In this document: positions 36,828 through 45,656 of the stretch, in pieces
How the letters are laid out: every line of letters begins with the position of its first letter
Numbering within the stretch: position 1 is the stretch's first letter
NCBI RefSeq assembly: GCF_000970085.1
Contig: NZ_CP009506.1
Span: forward strand, 4,836,001 to 4,900,000
Direction: 5' to 3'
Length of the DNA: 64,000 nt
DNA from: Methanosarcina siciliae T4/M
Lineage (GTDB): Archaea; Halobacteriota; Methanosarcinia; Methanosarcinales; Methanosarcinaceae
The notes under the pieces: generated by a model
What the model was told of the DNA's origin: nothing
The model's database searches: none
Seen by the model: the letters and a program-made list of their open reading frames with translations, nothing else
Made by a program: the position numbers and the translations under genes

Positions 36828-37600
36828 TGCTGGAAGTGAATTCTCTTGCTTTTTCCTATGGAAACGGGCCGGTCTTTGAAAACGTCTCTTTCTCGCTAAA
36901 AAAGGGCGAGGTCATGTGCATCCTGGGTCCTAACGGGGCGGGAAAATCCACACTGATCAAATGCATTGCAGGGATTCTCAAACCTGCTACCGGGTCTGTC
37001 CGAATTCTGGGAGAGGATACGACTTCTCTCGGGGCAAAGGGAATTGCCCGGCATATAGGTTATGTACCCCAGCAGAACGAGGTTGTGTTTCCTTTCACCG
37101 TGCTGGACTTTGTGGTAATGGGCCGGGCTCCTCATCTTTCCATGTTTTCATCCCCCCGTGCTGAAGATATGGAGCTTGCAATGGAGTCGCTTGCAGTGGT
37201 TGGACTTTCCGATCTTGCGGAAAGGCCGGTTGCCAGTCTTAGCGGCGGGCAGAGCCAGATGGTCCTGATCGCCCGGGCTCTTGTCCAGCAGCCTTCTCTG
37301 CTTTTACTGGATGAGCCGACTTCCCACCTTGATTTTGGGAACCAGGTCCTTGTGCTGGAAACGGTGCAGAGGCTTGCCTCCCTCGGAATGTCCATTGTGA
37401 TGAACACTCACATGCCTGACCATGCTTTTCTGGTGGGCAGCAGAGCCGCAGCTCTGGAAGGGGGCAGGCTGGTTGCACTGGGAGAGGTTGAAACGGTTGT
37501 AACCGGCAAGATGATGTCCTCGGTTTATGGGGTAAAGGTAGCTGTCCGGGAAATCGAAGATATGAAGAGAAAAGTGTGTCTGCCCTTACGGGGGAAATAA
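36818..37600 (+). CDS. ABC transporter ATPase of FepC/BtuD type
   Basis: A 260-residue ATPase with Walker A GPNGAGKST, Q-loop YVPQQNEV, signature LSGGQ, Walker B LLLLDEPTSHLDF and the H-loop NTHMPDH. The sequence PFTVLDFVVMGRAPHL is characteristic of iron-complex and cobalamin importers. The ATG at 36818 overlaps the permease gene by ten bases. A second ATG at 36827 overlaps the permease stop as TGATG and may be the real start. It is the last gene of the operon. Confidence 0.95.
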   Translation: MELMLEVNSLAFSYGNGPVFENVSFSLKKGEVMCILGPNGAGKSTLIKCIAGILKPATGSVRILGEDTTSLGAKGIARHIGYVPQQNEVVFPFTVLDFVVMGRAPHLSMFSSPRAEDMELAMESLAVVGLSDLAERPVASLSGGQSQMVLIARALVQQPSLLLLDEPTSHLDFGNQVLVLETVQRLASLGMSIVMNTHMPDHAFLVGSRAAALEGGRLVALGEVETVVTGKMMSSVYGVKVAVREIEDMKRKVCLPLRGK

Positions 37601-37679
37601 TACACCGAACCTGCATCGAACTAAATCAGGACATTGTGAATAAACCAACATAATGGACAAATTTTTGAATAACAGAAAG

Positions 37680-37693
37680 AGGCGCAATCGCCT
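37680..37693 (+). terminator. Short hairpin after the transport operon
   Basis: AGGCG and CGCCT form a 5-bp stem around CAAT, followed by TTAATTTTACTTT. It is a weak terminator candidate 80 bases after the ATPase stop. Confidence 0.4.
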
Positions 37694-37761
37694 TAATTTT
37701 ACTTTCACGATAAAAATCCGAACATAGAAAAACAAGAACTAAAGTCTATTGGAGAATTTTT

Positions 37762-39069
37762 ATGAACTTGAAGAGATTTAAAGCTGTAGCTCTGGCTATC
37801 TTTGTGCTAACGTTAATCCTTGCATTGGCAGGAACGTGTACTGCTGCGTCGGTTGAAATAAGGGGCGCTCCCCTTGATACCGGGAGCACGGAGTCCCAGA
37901 ATATCTCGTGGGATTTCAGAACCTTCCCGGCTTTTGCTTTCAATGCAAATAAGTACAGTAATTACGTTAGTGGGGTTGGAGAGCACCTTTATTTTGAGGA
38001 CAAAGGAAACAGCCCTGCTCTGGGTAAAGATAATCCTTCAGCCAGCACAATCGATGAAGGTGAACTCTTTTATACTACCAAACAGTTTCCTTCGAAGTAT
38101 AAGGTGTTCTCCGAAGAAGAAAATGTAACAAAGCTATCATTCTTTTACATGATGCATCTCTTTGGTAAACCCTACTGTACTATCGACAATGATGCAACGC
38201 ATCTTGCCAGGATGCTGTACCAGCAGGGTGCCAGCGACAAGAAAACCCTCAAAGCAGGAGAAACCTGGGATATTGCCGGTGGGTACAGCCTTATTCTGAA
38301 CGGGATTGATGTTAACGGCAACAAATGCTATTTTTCGCTTTACCAAAATGGTAAGGAACTTGATACTGCAGTAATCTCCACGGACGGCACGATAGATGAC
38401 AGGATATTTACAGCAGATGCCGAATTCGGAGACAATGACACACATATTTATTTCGTTACCTTTGTGGATTCTGTTTTTGCAAGTGCGGATACCGATTTTG
38501 CAGTGTTCAAGTACACCTGGCTGATAGATAAGGACAAGCCTCTTTCAATCGAATCCGGGGACGAATATGGCAATTTCGAAGTAGACCAGGCTCTTGAAAA
38601 CCTGATAGTAATGTCAAATTCCGACGCAATAACAATTAATGTCGACGCTGACAGCAAGACTAACATTACAGACGAGTGGTATTTCAAGACCTCTGATGAA
38701 GGAAAAGGAAGCAATGGAGGATACGTGATCTACCCGGCAAAAACAGTCATTCTCGCAGAACAAAGTCCTGCAACTGCAACCGGCACTGCAACCGGCACTG
38801 CAACCGGCACTGCAGGAACCGATACTTCATCCCCTGCTTCCAGTAACGTTCAGGTGCAGGAAGATAATAGCACTCAGACAAAAGCAATAACCGAAACCTC
38901 CAGTGGAAATAGTGGAGAGGTTTACGGAGCTTCATCTGAAGTCCCGGCTGAAGCAGAAACACCTGTATCTTCCAGCAGCGAAGCGGCAGCCAGTTCAGGT
39001 TTCGGAGGATTTCTGGCTATTTTCTCGCTGGTCAGCATAGTTTATTGTTTTAAGAGGAATCAAATCTAA
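37762..39069 (+). CDS. S-layer-family surface protein with one S-layer domain and C-terminal anchor
   Basis: A 435-residue exported protein. A signal peptide (residues 1 to about 28, ending GTCTAAS) is followed by one Methanosarcina-type S-layer domain (about 30-335, with VEIRGAPLDTGS, LAGKAWDI-like KAGETWDIAGGY and WYFKTSDEG). Next come a Thr/Gly/Ser-rich linker with TATGTATG repeats and a C-terminal hydrophobic helix (GFLAIFSLVSIVYCF) with a basic end. The main S-layer proteins have two such domains, so this is a smaller relative. It may be a cell-surface partner of the preceding importer, or unrelated. GGAG precedes the ATG. Confidence 0.85.
   Translation: MNLKRFKAVALAIFVLTLILALAGTCTAASVEIRGAPLDTGSTESQNISWDFRTFPAFAFNANKYSNYVSGVGEHLYFEDKGNSPALGKDNPSASTIDEGELFYTTKQFPSKYKVFSEEENVTKLSFFYMMHLFGKPYCTIDNDATHLARMLYQQGASDKKTLKAGETWDIAGGYSLILNGIDVNGNKCYFSLYQNGKELDTAVISTDGTIDDRIFTADAEFGDNDTHIYFVTFVDSVFASADTDFAVFKYTWLIDKDKPLSIESGDEYGNFEVDQALENLIVMSNSDAITINVDADSKTNITDEWYFKTSDEGKGSNGGYVIYPAKTVILAEQSPATATGTATGTATGTAGTDTSSPASSNVQVQEDNSTQTKAITETSSGNSGEVYGASSEVPAEAETPVSSSSEAAASSGFGGFLAIFSLVSIVYCFKRNQI
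38773..38814. repeat. 12-bp coding repeat ACTGCAACCGGC, three copies plus
   Basis: Three exact units in the S-layer gene encode the TATG repeats of the linker. Copy number may vary between strains without breaking the frame. Confidence 0.9.
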
Positions 39070-39310
39070 AAATGGATAGCGTGCAGAAAGTTCTGTAAAT
39101 TCTAAATTACTTTATGCGTCTTCGGTTAAATGATGAATCATGACAAATTGCCTCCATTTCCACAACAGTTATCAGACATTTTACCAGATTGGAGGTTGGA
39201 ACCGAGTATCGATTCCATGCAAAAAGGCCAAAATTTAAGACCGCTTCTGGTGCAAAATCGATAGCTTTCAGGCAAGAGAATTACTTAACCGATGACGCAT
39301 GAAAATCTAT
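39070..39310. other. Intergenic region with possible gene remnants
   Basis: A 44-codon frame (39130-39264, ATG ATG start, TAG stop, no ribosome-binding site) and an overlapping frame with coding-like composition (about 39190-39303) are present. Neither is convincing; degraded gene sequence is the likely explanation. Confidence 0.3.
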
Positions 39311-39608
39311 TCACCTAATTCTTGTTTTTCTCTGTTTGTCAGATAATACTCCAGCTATTATTGATAAAAGGAATGATACGCCAAGTAAAATAAGCGTTAA
39401 TTTGTTGAATCTGTCTTTTGAATGGTTTTTTTGATGAGTTTTGAGGGTCCTAAGTCTTTTTTCCAGGGCGAGTATCGACTCTCTATGAGACGAAACTTTC
39501 TGATTTCTGCCCGCAATTCGGAATTTTATTTTCTTCTTTCTGAATCCGGAAAGTTTCAGTCTATTTTTTATGGATTTTTTGTCAGATCTGGCTATCCGTC
39601 TTCTTCAT
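39311..39608 (-). pseudogene. Small basic, tail-anchored membrane protein, frame broken near start
   Basis: The minus-strand frame ending in TGA at 39311 encodes a lysine/arginine-rich region (KKSIKNRLKLSGFRKKKIK). It continues into a helical segment (SILALEKRLRTLKTHQK) and one clear membrane helix (LTLILLGVSFLLSIIAGVL), then a basic tail. No ATG, GTG or TTG occurs in this frame. An ATG at 39608 lies in another frame and meets a stop after eight codons, so a one-base shift is needed to join them. It is probably a decayed or misread small gene of unknown family. Confidence 0.4.
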
Positions 39609-39613
39609 AGGAA

Positions 39614-39628
39614 AATTATATATATTAA
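39614..39628 (+). promoter_or_regulatory. TATA box of the small gene at 39701
   Basis: ATTATATATATTAAA is a strong archaeal TATA element. Transcription would begin near 39650, about 50 bases before the ATG. Confidence 0.6.
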
Positions 39629-39700
39629 AACACGGTAATAGGATTCCGGGCATCCTGCGATGAACAGGAATCCCCAATACAAGAAAAGGAGATCCAGAAT

Positions 39701-39835
39701 ATGAAAGAAAAAGTAGAGGTAGAAGCTCCAAAACCTATTTTGCGTGGGTTTTTGTTCGGCAATGGTACGTTTGTCACCCCGGCAGAAATGAAAATCATGG
39801 AAAGCCTTGGGGTCATTCCGGCAACAAGAGCATAA
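39701..39835 (+). CDS. Small protein (44 residues), possible longer frame after TAA
   Basis: An ATG preceded by AAAGGAGAT and a strong TATA box starts a 44-codon gene encoding a protein with PILRGFLFGNGTFVTPAEM and a helical C-terminus. After the TAA at 39833-39835 the same frame continues for 35 codons to TAA at about 39941 (including REKAHYEEVREFIKTFYNH). That part has coding-like composition and a GTG that could restart translation. The ancestral gene may therefore have been about 80 residues, now split. Family unknown. Confidence 0.5.
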   Translation: MKEKVEVEAPKPILRGFLFGNGTFVTPAEMKIMESLGVIPATRA

Positions 39836-39943
39836 ACTCGAAAAGTGAACCGGGAAAAAGCGCATTATGAAGAGGTCAGGGAATTCATTAAAACATTCTA
39901 TAACCATCCTACAAAATATCTGGCTATTTTATTAAGCTAACCT

Positions 39944-40214
39944 CCAAAAATCCAACAAACCAACCTCCTAAATGTAAATCAATCTTCCCATTACAGTGAT
40001 TTGCACCAGCTCCTTCTTATGCTCAAAAGAAGGTGATGGAAGTCGAATCACGTTAAAGTGAAAATTTACAGAAAAATTATCTTCTGACCCGTAAGCTCTG
40101 TGTTTTCCTGCGTTCCGATTCTTTCATTTCTCCCTTTTTATTTTTTTGTTTTATTCTTTTGTTTTATTCTTTTGTTTTTGGGTCATAGATCTCAGGATCA
40201 CGCATGCCCGTTAA
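39944..40214. other. Intergenic stretch
   Basis: No gene is supported. A TTTTGTTTTATTC repetition occurs at about 40144-40178, near the 3' end of the methyltransferase gene that follows on the minus strand. Confidence 0.5.
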
Positions 40215-40778
40215 TTAATTTTCGTCCTTTTTAAAGGAATATGTCCTTTTTCCTTTCCTTTTCAGCTTGAATAACCTCTTCCGGGTTATACTTTCCATAA
40301 TTTCTTCTTCTTTCATCTGATGGTCGCTAAATGAAAGGGTTCCTTCCGGTTTCAGGACCCTGTGCAACTCTTTCATAACAAGTTCCGGTTTGTTCAGGGT
40401 ATGATAGGTATCATAGAAGAGGACTGTATCCAGGCTTCCGCCGGGCAGACCTGTGTCGTAATCGGAAAGGATTGTTTCTATGTTTTTCAGCTGTTTTATC
40501 GAAGCCAGATGCCGGACCATCTCAACAGCAACCGGGTTGATATCCAGAGCATAGACTTTCCCTGAAGGGCCCACCATTTCGGAGGCATCACGGATATAGG
40601 AACCTGACCCGCAGCCGTAATCAAGAATTTTGAAACCGGGCTTTATCCCGGCCTCTTCCAGGATTTTCCTGCGGGGGAAAAAGAAGTCCCGGAACTTGAA
40701 GATAAGGGTCGTTGCATGGAATCGAAAATCAGAATCTGGTTCTTCCGTGATGTTTTCCTCCTTTCATGTTCAGTCAAT
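40215..40778 (-). CDS. SAM-dependent methyltransferase without a good start codon
   Basis: The frame encodes a class I methyltransferase: FRDFFFPRRKILEEAGI, motif I ILDYGCGSGSYI, VYALDINPVAVEMV, and LHRVLKPEGTLSFSDHQM. The first in-frame ATG (40577) lies after motif I, so translation must begin earlier. In this frame only a TTG at 40778 is available. An AAGGAGG at about 40757-40763 points to another frame. If one T of the TTT at 40740-40742 is removed, the frame upstream reads like a normal N-terminus but begins with ATC rather than ATG. A small lesion at the 5' end is likely, so the gene may be inactive. Confidence 0.55.
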
Positions 40779-41096
40779 TATTCAGTAACGGTTAAGATCT
40801 TTCTCTTATAAGCAGCTTTTTTCTTCAAACTTATTTTGAGATTCACATGTCTTATATTTTGCCTACGAAAAGTTTTCATGATTTTTTGTTGTGTACGGAG
40901 ATCCATGATCATACGTAATCAAAGCGCTGCCTGTAGCAGTTATTCAGACCCTGAACCTTCACTGCCATACCTGAGTACAAATTCCGGAGGTAAATACTGG
41001 AGCGCAAAAACTTAATCTAAAATCGGAAAATAGAATTACCTCATAAAGTATCCAAGTAATTATTCATGATGTGCTTTATGAATTGTGGAGACGATT
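40779..41096. other. Intergenic region between divergent genes
   Basis: No gene is supported. It contains the promoters of the methyltransferase (minus strand, TATA-like CTTATAAGAG near 40800-40812) and of the nitrilase gene. Confidence 0.4.
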
Positions 41097-41906
41097 ATGA
41101 AAGCAGCTTGTATCCAGATGAATATCTCACTTTGTTCGAAACAGGAAAACCTTGAGCGTGCCCTCTCCCTGGCAGAAAAAGCAGTTTCAAGAGAAGCCGA
41201 GCTGCTCGTCTTTCCGGAAGTTTTCTCAACCGGCTTTTGCTATGACCACATAGAGGAAGTTGCTGAAACTGCCTCCGGCCCCACGCTTGAAGCTCTCCGT
41301 GACTTTTCCAGAGAATATGGTTGTATTCTTGCAGGCTCAATGATAGAAAAAAGAGAACAGAAGGAAACATGTATAGGAAGTTCGGAAAAAAAAGTTCCTT
41401 CCCAGTACAATCTCGGTTTCTGCATCGAATCCGGAAAGCTAACCGGGACCCGTAGAAAAGTCCAGCTTTACGGTCTTGAAAAGGAATATTTTGCACCTGG
41501 AGACAGCATAGCTCCTATCAGGCTGCAAAAACACGGACTCTCTATGGGGCTTATAGTTTGTAATGAAATCAGGTATCCTGAAGTGGCCCGAAAACTTGCC
41601 CTTGAAGGAGCAGACTTTCTGGTCTCAGCTGCCGATATACCGGACTTTTACATATATCCCTGGCGTATTATGTCCATTTCCCGGGCTATTGAAAACCAGC
41701 TGCCACATATAGCCTGCACCAGAGTAGGAAAAGATAGGTATTCAACTTATCCAGGCGGCTCTTTTATTACCGACGGCTGGGGCCGCATTCTGGCAGAAGC
41801 TGGAACAAAAGAGTGTGTTCTTCTTGGAGAAATCGATCTGGAAAAAGCAAAAGAAATCAGGCAAACAGGCTCTATTCTCGAAGACCGCAGGTCTGACCTT
41901 TATTAA
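41097..41906 (+). CDS. Carbon-nitrogen hydrolase (nitrilase superfamily)
   Basis: A 269-residue amidase of the nitrilase superfamily. The Glu-Lys-Cys triad is visible in FPEVFSTGF (Glu), TRRKVQLYG (Lys) and LIVCNEIRYPE (Cys). The start is the ATG at 41097 because GGAG lies six bases upstream; a GTG twelve bases earlier is in frame. Members cleave omega-amides, carbamoyl groups or similar small substrates. The closest type by eye is the omega-amidase/YafV group, but the substrate is not shown by the sequence. It converges on gatB with a shared hairpin. Confidence 0.9.
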   Translation: MKAACIQMNISLCSKQENLERALSLAEKAVSREAELLVFPEVFSTGFCYDHIEEVAETASGPTLEALRDFSREYGCILAGSMIEKREQKETCIGSSEKKVPSQYNLGFCIESGKLTGTRRKVQLYGLEKEYFAPGDSIAPIRLQKHGLSMGLIVCNEIRYPEVARKLALEGADFLVSAADIPDFYIYPWRIMSISRAIENQLPHIACTRVGKDRYSTYPGGSFITDGWGRILAEAGTKECVLLGEIDLEKAKEIRQTGSILEDRRSDLY

Positions 41907-41947
41907 ATGTTAAAATTGAAGAATCCGGATGACAAAAAGTGGTTAAA

Positions 41948-41975
41948 AAAGGTTAACCCCGTCGGGTTACCCTTT
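41948..41975. terminator. Hairpin between convergent nitrilase and gatB
   Basis: AAAGGTTAACCC and GGGTTACCCTTT pair over 12 bp with one mismatch around CGTC. The stem overlaps the gatB stop codon and could end transcripts from both sides. Confidence 0.65.
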
Positions 41976-43454
41976 AAGTTCCTTCACAATCAGTTCGCGT
42001 GCGGTTTTTGCGTCTGCCGTACCTTTTGTCTTTTTCATGACCTGTCCGACCAGGAAGTTCAGGGACTTTTCTGTTCCTCCGAGATAGTCCTGCACTGCAG
42101 CTGCGTTTTCGGCAATTGTTTCGGCAACAGCTTTTGTGACCAGGTCGTCTTCGGCTTTGAAAAGACCCTTTTCTTCGATAATCTGCGAGGGAGCCTTTTC
42201 CTCCGTGCCGTCCAGAATGGCTCGGATGACTTCAACTGCAGCCCTGTCACTTATCTTGCCTTCGGCAAAAAGGGTGACCAGTTCTACCATATCCTCGCCC
42301 TTGAAAGAATTCTCTACTTCAGGGTCTTTTGCGTGGATAAAGCCAATGGTCTTGCCGTCGTAGGAAGAGATCGCAAGGTCACGGTAGTTCAGCTCTCCGA
42401 GGAGGACGTCTGCGGTCCAGGTGGCGGCAATCTTCGGGTCAACACCTTTTGCACAGACTCCTTCGTAGAAGTCGGCGAGCATGATCTTGGACGTAAGGGC
42501 TCTTGCATGCATATCCGTAATGCCGTACTGCTCAATGAAGCGGGCACGTTTAGCGTCCGGAAGTTCGGGCAGGGTTTCTTTGATTGCAGGAATCCAGCCA
42601 GTGATACGCATAGGCATAAGGTCGGGCTCACGGAAGTAGCGGTAGTCTTCTGCCTCTTCCTTTGTCCTCATTGAGAGCGTTACACCCCTGCCCTCATCGA
42701 AGTGGCGGGTCTCCTGCACGATTGTTCCTCCACGGCGGATCACGTTCTTCTGGCGCATGATCTCGTAGAGGAGAGCCTTTTCCACTCCTTTGTGGGAGGA
42801 GATGTTCTTGACCTCAACCCTGGTCCCCCAGTGAACCGAGACGTTAGCATCGACACGCATAGCCCCTTCAAGGTTTCCGTCAAAGATGTCCAGGTATTCG
42901 AGGATGTTTCTGAACTTGTCAAGGAACCTTCTGGCTTCCTTGGGGCTCCTCATATCCGGCTCGGTAACGGTTTCGATCAGGGGCATGCCCGACCTGTTGT
43001 AGTCTATAAGGACCCCTTTGGATTTTCCGATACTCCCTATGTGCACAAGCTTCCCGGGGTCTTCTTCCATATGGGCTCTTGTAATCCCGACAACATGTTC
43101 TCCGTCTTCGCCTTCGATTACGACCTTTCCATTGCTGACAATCGGATAGTCGTATTGGGTTACCTGGAAACCTTTCGGGAGGTCAGGGTAGAAGTAGTTC
43201 TTCCTGTGGAACTGGGTCTCTTCCGCAATCTCGCCTTCAAGGGCAAGCCCCACCTTTATTGCTGCTTCCACGGTTTTTTTGTTCAGGACCGGAAGTGTTC
43301 CGGGCAGGCCGAGGCAGATAGGACAGGTATGGGTGTTTGGGGCTGCATTGTGGTAATCGGTAGAGCAGCCGCAGAACATTTTGGTCTTGAGCTTGTTGAG
43401 CTGGACGTGAATTTCAAGCCCGATCCTTATACCGTCAGGGTTTTCGTAGACCAT
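41967..43454 (-). CDS. gatB: Aspartyl/glutamyl-tRNA amidotransferase subunit B
   Basis: A 495-residue GatB, the kinase and tRNA-binding subunit of GatCAB. It phosphorylates the side chain of misacylated Asp-tRNA(Asn) or Glu-tRNA(Gln) so that ammonia from GatA can amidate it. The GatB start GLEIHVQLNKLKTKMFCGCS, KNYFYPDLPKGFQVTQYDYP, SGMPLIETVTEPDM and the C-terminal YqeY-like tail domain are intact. In archaea GatDE normally makes Gln-tRNA, so this complex probably serves asparagine. The stop of gatA lies directly before its ATG, forming the gatCAB operon. Confidence 0.97.
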   Translation of the reverse strand: MVYENPDGIRIGLEIHVQLNKLKTKMFCGCSTDYHNAAPNTHTCPICLGLPGTLPVLNKKTVEAAIKVGLALEGEIAEETQFHRKNYFYPDLPKGFQVTQYDYPIVSNGKVVIEGEDGEHVVGITRAHMEEDPGKLVHIGSIGKSKGVLIDYNRSGMPLIETVTEPDMRSPKEARRFLDKFRNILEYLDIFDGNLEGAMRVDANVSVHWGTRVEVKNISSHKGVEKALLYEIMRQKNVIRRGGTIVQETRHFDEGRGVTLSMRTKEEAEDYRYFREPDLMPMRITGWIPAIKETLPELPDAKRARFIEQYGITDMHARALTSKIMLADFYEGVCAKGVDPKIAATWTADVLLGELNYRDLAISSYDGKTIGFIHAKDPEVENSFKGEDMVELVTLFAEGKISDRAAVEVIRAILDGTEEKAPSQIIEEKGLFKAEDDLVTKAVAETIAENAAAVQDYLGGTEKSLNFLVGQVMKKTKGTADAKTARELIVKELKG

Positions 43455-44885
43455 TTACGCCACCTCCGGAGGTCTCTTTGTGTGGTAATCGGTATTCTTC
43501 TCAAAAGTATAGGCTGCCCTAAGGACAGTCGGCTCATCAAAGGGTTTGCCCATTATCTGGAGTCCCACAGGCAGTCCGTCAGTAAAGCCGCAGGGTACGG
43601 AAACTGAAGGTACGCCTGCGAGGTTGATCGGGCAGGTGTTTACGTCCGAGAGGTAGAGGGTAAGCGGGTCTTCAATCTTCTCCCCTATTTTGAAGGCAGG
43701 ATTTGGCATGGTCGGCGCCATGAGCAGGTCAACTGTTGAGAGAGCCTTATCAAAGTCCTGCTTGACAAGGGTCCTGACCTTCAGAGCTTTGAGGTAATAC
43801 TTGTCATGGTAACCTGCAGAAAGCGCATAGGTCCCGAGGAGAATTCTTCGCTTAACTTCGGTTCCGAACCCTTCGGCTCTGGTCTTTGAGACCATTGCGT
43901 GCCAGTTTTCCCCATTTTCTCTGAATCCGTAACGTGTTCCGTCAAAGCGGGCAAGGTTTGAGGACGCTTCACTCATTGCAATGATATAATATGAAGCAAG
44001 AGCGTAATTTATGTTGGGCATCGAAACTTCCTGCCAGGTCGCTCCGAGGCTTTCAAATTTGTGGATTGCGTCCCATACGGCTTTTTCCACACCCGAATGG
44101 ATACCTTCTCCGAAAAACTCTTTCGGAACCCCTATCTTCAGATCTTTTACGTCGTCAACAAGAGCTTTCCTGTATTCTGTTTTGCTGTCAATGGAAGTGG
44201 AATCTCTTTTGTCATAACCTGCTATGACATCCATCAGGACTGCAATATCTTCCACGTTGTTTGCAAGAGGTCCGACCTGTTCAAGGGAATTTGCGTAAGC
44301 CACAACCCCGTACCTTGAAACAGCCCCATAGGTCGGTTTAAGTCCCACAACTCCACAGAAAGCTGCAGGACAGCGCACAGACCCACCTGTGTCCGAACCA
44401 AGGGCAAAAGGGGCTTCTCCGGCTGCAACAACTGCTGCACTGCCTCCGGAAGATCCGCCAGGTACTCTTTCAATGTCCCAGGGGTTTGCGGTTGGCCCGA
44501 AATAGCTGGTTTCCGTAGACGACCCCATTGCAAACTCATCAAGGTTGGTTTTTCCAAGGATTACGGCTCCGGCATCAAGAAGTTTTTCGATTACGTGAGC
44601 ATTGAATGGGGGAACATAGCCTTCAAGGATTTTCGAGCCACAGCTGTTTGGAAGCCCTACTACGGAAATATTGTCCTTTATTGCGATTGGCACACCTGCA
44701 AGGGGGCCTTCGTACCCTTCAACATCAATCTTTTTTGCCTGTTCGAGGGCTTTATGGGAAACCTTTATATAACCGTTGATTTTGCTTTTTCCGATAGCTT
44801 CGAGGTATTCGGCTGTTACTTCTTCGGCTGAGCTTTCCCTGATCTTCTCTTTAACCTGTGCAACACTCATCCATTTCGCCATCAA
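43455..44885 (-). CDS. gatA: Aspartyl/glutamyl-tRNA amidotransferase subunit A
   Basis: A 476-residue amidase subunit that releases ammonia from glutamine or asparagine. The Ser-cisSer-Lys triad is visible in PIAIKDNISV (Lys), PGGSSGGSAA (cis-Ser) and GSDTGGSVRCPAAFCG (nucleophilic Ser). Two adjacent ATG codons can start it. Its last codon directly adjoins the gatB start, and gatC lies nine bases upstream of its own start. Confidence 0.97.
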   Translation of the reverse strand: MMAKWMSVAQVKEKIRESSAEEVTAEYLEAIGKSKINGYIKVSHKALEQAKKIDVEGYEGPLAGVPIAIKDNISVVGLPNSCGSKILEGYVPPFNAHVIEKLLDAGAVILGKTNLDEFAMGSSTETSYFGPTANPWDIERVPGGSSGGSAAVVAAGEAPFALGSDTGGSVRCPAAFCGVVGLKPTYGAVSRYGVVAYANSLEQVGPLANNVEDIAVLMDVIAGYDKRDSTSIDSKTEYRKALVDDVKDLKIGVPKEFFGEGIHSGVEKAVWDAIHKFESLGATWQEVSMPNINYALASYYIIAMSEASSNLARFDGTRYGFRENGENWHAMVSKTRAEGFGTEVKRRILLGTYALSAGYHDKYYLKALKVRTLVKQDFDKALSTVDLLMAPTMPNPAFKIGEKIEDPLTLYLSDVNTCPINLAGVPSVSVPCGFTDGLPVGLQIMGKPFDEPTVLRAAYTFEKNTDYHTKRPPEVA

Positions 44886-44894
44886 AACATCTCC

Positions 44895-45176
44895 TCAGCC
44901 GATCTTCGGGACCCTGAAGGTCCCATCCTGTTTGTGTTCGGTGTTTGCAAGAACCTTTTCCTGCGAAAGGCATTCTTCCACCACATCTTCCCTGAATACA
45001 TTATAGATCTCAGCTACATGATATGTGGGAGCAACGTCTCCGGTCGGCAACTCGTCGAGCTGCCCGAAGTACTCCAGAACTGAGTTAAGTTTTTCCATAT
45101 ACTCAACTGTTTCCTGCTCGTTGATCTCAATGCGGGCAAGCCAACCGATGTGTTCTACATCCTCTTTTGTGATCAT
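44895..45176 (-). CDS. gatC: Aspartyl/glutamyl-tRNA amidotransferase subunit C
   Basis: A 93-residue GatC that wraps around and stabilises GatA and GatB. Family motifs are IGWLARIEINEQE near the start, MEKLNSVLEYFGQLDELPTG in the middle and EVLANTEHKQDGTFRVPKI-like sequence at the end. First gene of the gatCAB operon. A TATA candidate on the minus strand (ATATTTATTTCATA) lies near 45245-45258, so the leader is about 45 bases. Confidence 0.95.
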   Translation of the reverse strand: MITKEDVEHIGWLARIEINEQETVEYMEKLNSVLEYFGQLDELPTGDVAPTYHVAEIYNVFREDVVEECLSQEKVLANTEHKQDGTFRVPKIG

Positions 45177-45575
45177 TAAAATTCCTCAAAAATAGAATAA
45201 TCCGAAATAGAATGCCGTTAGTTATCCATAATAGAAACAGTTTATGAAATAAATATATTCTTCCTATTCTCATTTCGGAGGGTATGCGGGGAAGTATTTT
45301 TTAAATATAATTTGGCGTAACTGTTCTCATTTTTCAGACCAAATTGAAATACTGACAATCATTCAGTTAATGTTACTCCTTACTTGTTCTTCTGCTACAC
45401 TCAATGCTAATTATTTTCATACTGGCTAGAATACGCCTGGAATTATTCTGCGGCAACAATATTCTGCAAATTCAGATCTGCAAATTTATTGATTCTTCCG
45501 TCTACGTAGATCGGTCTTAGAAAGTCTCATGGAATTACCCTGAAATTCCAAAGATTTCAAAAATTTGGGAACGAG
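45177..45575. other. Divergent intergenic region
   Basis: No gene is supported. It holds the gatC promoter near 45250 on the minus strand and presumably the promoter of the OsmC gene. AT-rich, without clear repeats before 45576. Confidence 0.4.
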
Positions 45576-45656
45576 GTGAGAAAGTGATACTAAATAGAGT
45601 AGCAGTGGATCGGGAACAATGTGAAAAAGTGATACTAAATAGAGTAGCAGTGGATC
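45576..45656. repeat. 45-bp tandem duplication across the OsmC start
   Basis: A 36-base sequence beginning GTGAGAAAGTGATACTAAAT recurs 45 bases later with one mismatch. It includes the GTG start codon and the first eight codons, so the protein begins with two copies of ILNRVAVD. Confidence 0.95.

Noticed and set aside
42702..43607. 301-codon plus-strand frame opposite gatB/gatA
   Set aside because: Shadow of the gat genes; no independent signals.
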